Assembly: GCA_008180335.1 (NCBI GenBank) | Contig: VTEF01000009.1 | Coordinates: 1-64,000 of the forward strand | Direction of reading: 5' to 3' | From: Priestia megaterium | GTDB taxonomy: Bacteria; Bacillota; Bacilli; Bacillales; Bacillaceae_H | Length of the DNA: 64,000 nt | Shown: positions 63,646 through 64,000 of the stretch, piece after piece | Layout: every line of letters begins with the position of its first letter | How positions within the stretch are numbered: the first letter of the stretch is position 1 | Position numbers and translations under genes: made by a program | Notes under the pieces: generated by a model | The model's database searches: none | What the model saw: only the letters and a program-made list of their open reading frames with translations | Told to the model about the DNA's origin: nothing

Positions 63646-64000
63646 TTGAGTAAATCAACAAATATCACTTGGCATGAATCAGGTATTACAAAACAAGAAC
63701 GCAGACAACAAAACGGGCACCACAGCTTTGTATTATGGTTTACGGGATTGTCTGGATCAGGTAAATCAACAGTCGCAAATGCAGTGGCAAAAGCGTTATA
63801 TGAAAAAAGTATTCGTAATTATGTGTTAGACGGGGATAATATTCGCTTCGGCTTAAATAAAAATTTAGGTTTTTCAGCAGAAGATCGCACAGAAAATATC
63901 CGTCGTATTGGAGAAGTATCGAAGCTATTTGTAGATAGTGGGCAGGTGGTATTAACGGCTTTCATTTCTCCGTTTAAAGAAGATCGAGCACAAGTGCGAG
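63646..64000 (+). CDS. cysC: Adenylylsulfate kinase CysC (partial, runs off window)
   Basis: 118 codons are visible. Walker [35 protein letters not shown], and the motif [14 protein letters not shown] match APS kinase. It phosphorylates APS to PAPS for CysH. Start TTG 63646 with AAGGAG. The 3' end lies outside the window. Confidence 0.93.
   Translation, partial: MSKSTNITWHESGITKQERRQQNGHHSFVLWFTGLSGSGKSTVANAVAKALYEKSIRNYVLDGDNIRFGLNKNLGFSAEDRTENIRRIGEVSKLFVDSGQVVLTAFISPFKEDRAQVR

Noticed and set aside
1-64000. CRISPR arrays, prophage modules, complete tRNA and rRNA genes
   Set aside because: Reading through the window I found no repeat-spacer array, phage structural genes, complete tRNA cloverleaf or rRNA segment.

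Overview
This window is chromosomal DNA from a low-GC, spore-forming member of the Bacillaceae. The evidence is the gene content and order: sporulation genes (lytH, yunB, yutH, cdaS, kapB, kapD), AGGAGG-type ribosome binding sites with frequent TTG/GTG starts, U-tailed hairpin terminators after most genes, and long blocks in the order known from the yun-yut-yum-yui and yug-yuf regions of Bacillus subtilis. A species near Priestia (Bacillus) megaterium would fit, but this is inference from remembered protein sequences, not a search. No rRNA gene, complete tRNA gene, CRISPR array or prophage was seen.

Layout. 1-2 kb is a scarred junction: an IS21-type transposase with an internal deletion, a gene start cut short beside it, a small winged-helix gene, a tRNA-like fragment and several hairpins. 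2-17.6 kb is core genome: yunF, yunC, an HD-GYP protein, yunB, a lysine-riboswitch-controlled NhaC-family transporter, a MetPS-type transporter pair, lytH, lipA, yutC, yutD, yutE, yutF, yutG, yutH and a 2-hydroxyacid dehydrogenase. 17.9-21.2 kb is the hom-thrC-thrB threonine operon. 21.2-26 kb holds yutI, yuzD, yutJ, yuzB, a DUF2225 gene, dapF and yutM. 26-28.6 kb is an accessory patch between yutM and yumC: a structured RNA candidate, a divergent ArsR-like regulator and radical SAM gene pair, and an unknown gene. 28.6-36.4 kb is yumC, yumB, yuiB, yuiC, yuiD, pepA and yuiF. 36.4-41 kb holds smaller genes including menI/yuxO, kapD, kapB and a Cu/Zn-SOD-like lipoprotein, plus two copies of a palindromic repeat. 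41-47.6 kb is patB, yugE, yugF, alaR-alaT, yugI, yuzA and yugJ. 47.7-53.4 kb is the seven-gene mrpABCDEFG antiporter operon on the minus strand. 53.6-60 kb holds pgi, yugN, the yugO potassium channel, a VOC protein, an alanine/glutamine-type symporter and cdaS. 60.1 kb to the end is a SAM-riboswitch sulfate assimilation operon (yezD, cysH, cysP, sat, cysC), cut by the window edge.

Functional themes. Aspartate-family amino acid metabolism recurs: dapF, hom-thrC-thrB, a lysine-riboswitch transporter, a methionine-type transporter, patB and the SAM-riboswitch sulfur operon. Monovalent cation and pH homeostasis also recurs (Mrp antiporter, YugO channel, two NhaC-superfamily proteins, a c-di-AMP synthase), as does redox and Fe-S work (yumB, yumC, yutJ, lipA, yutI, yutM). 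The most useful points for re-annotation are the lysine riboswitch before a gene that would otherwise be called a Na+/H+ antiporter, the tiny metS gene, a Rex-type operator before yumB, the dispersed palindromic repeat, and the accessory patch at 26-28.6 kb. I did not find a clearly new multi-gene system; the accessory patch is the best candidate.
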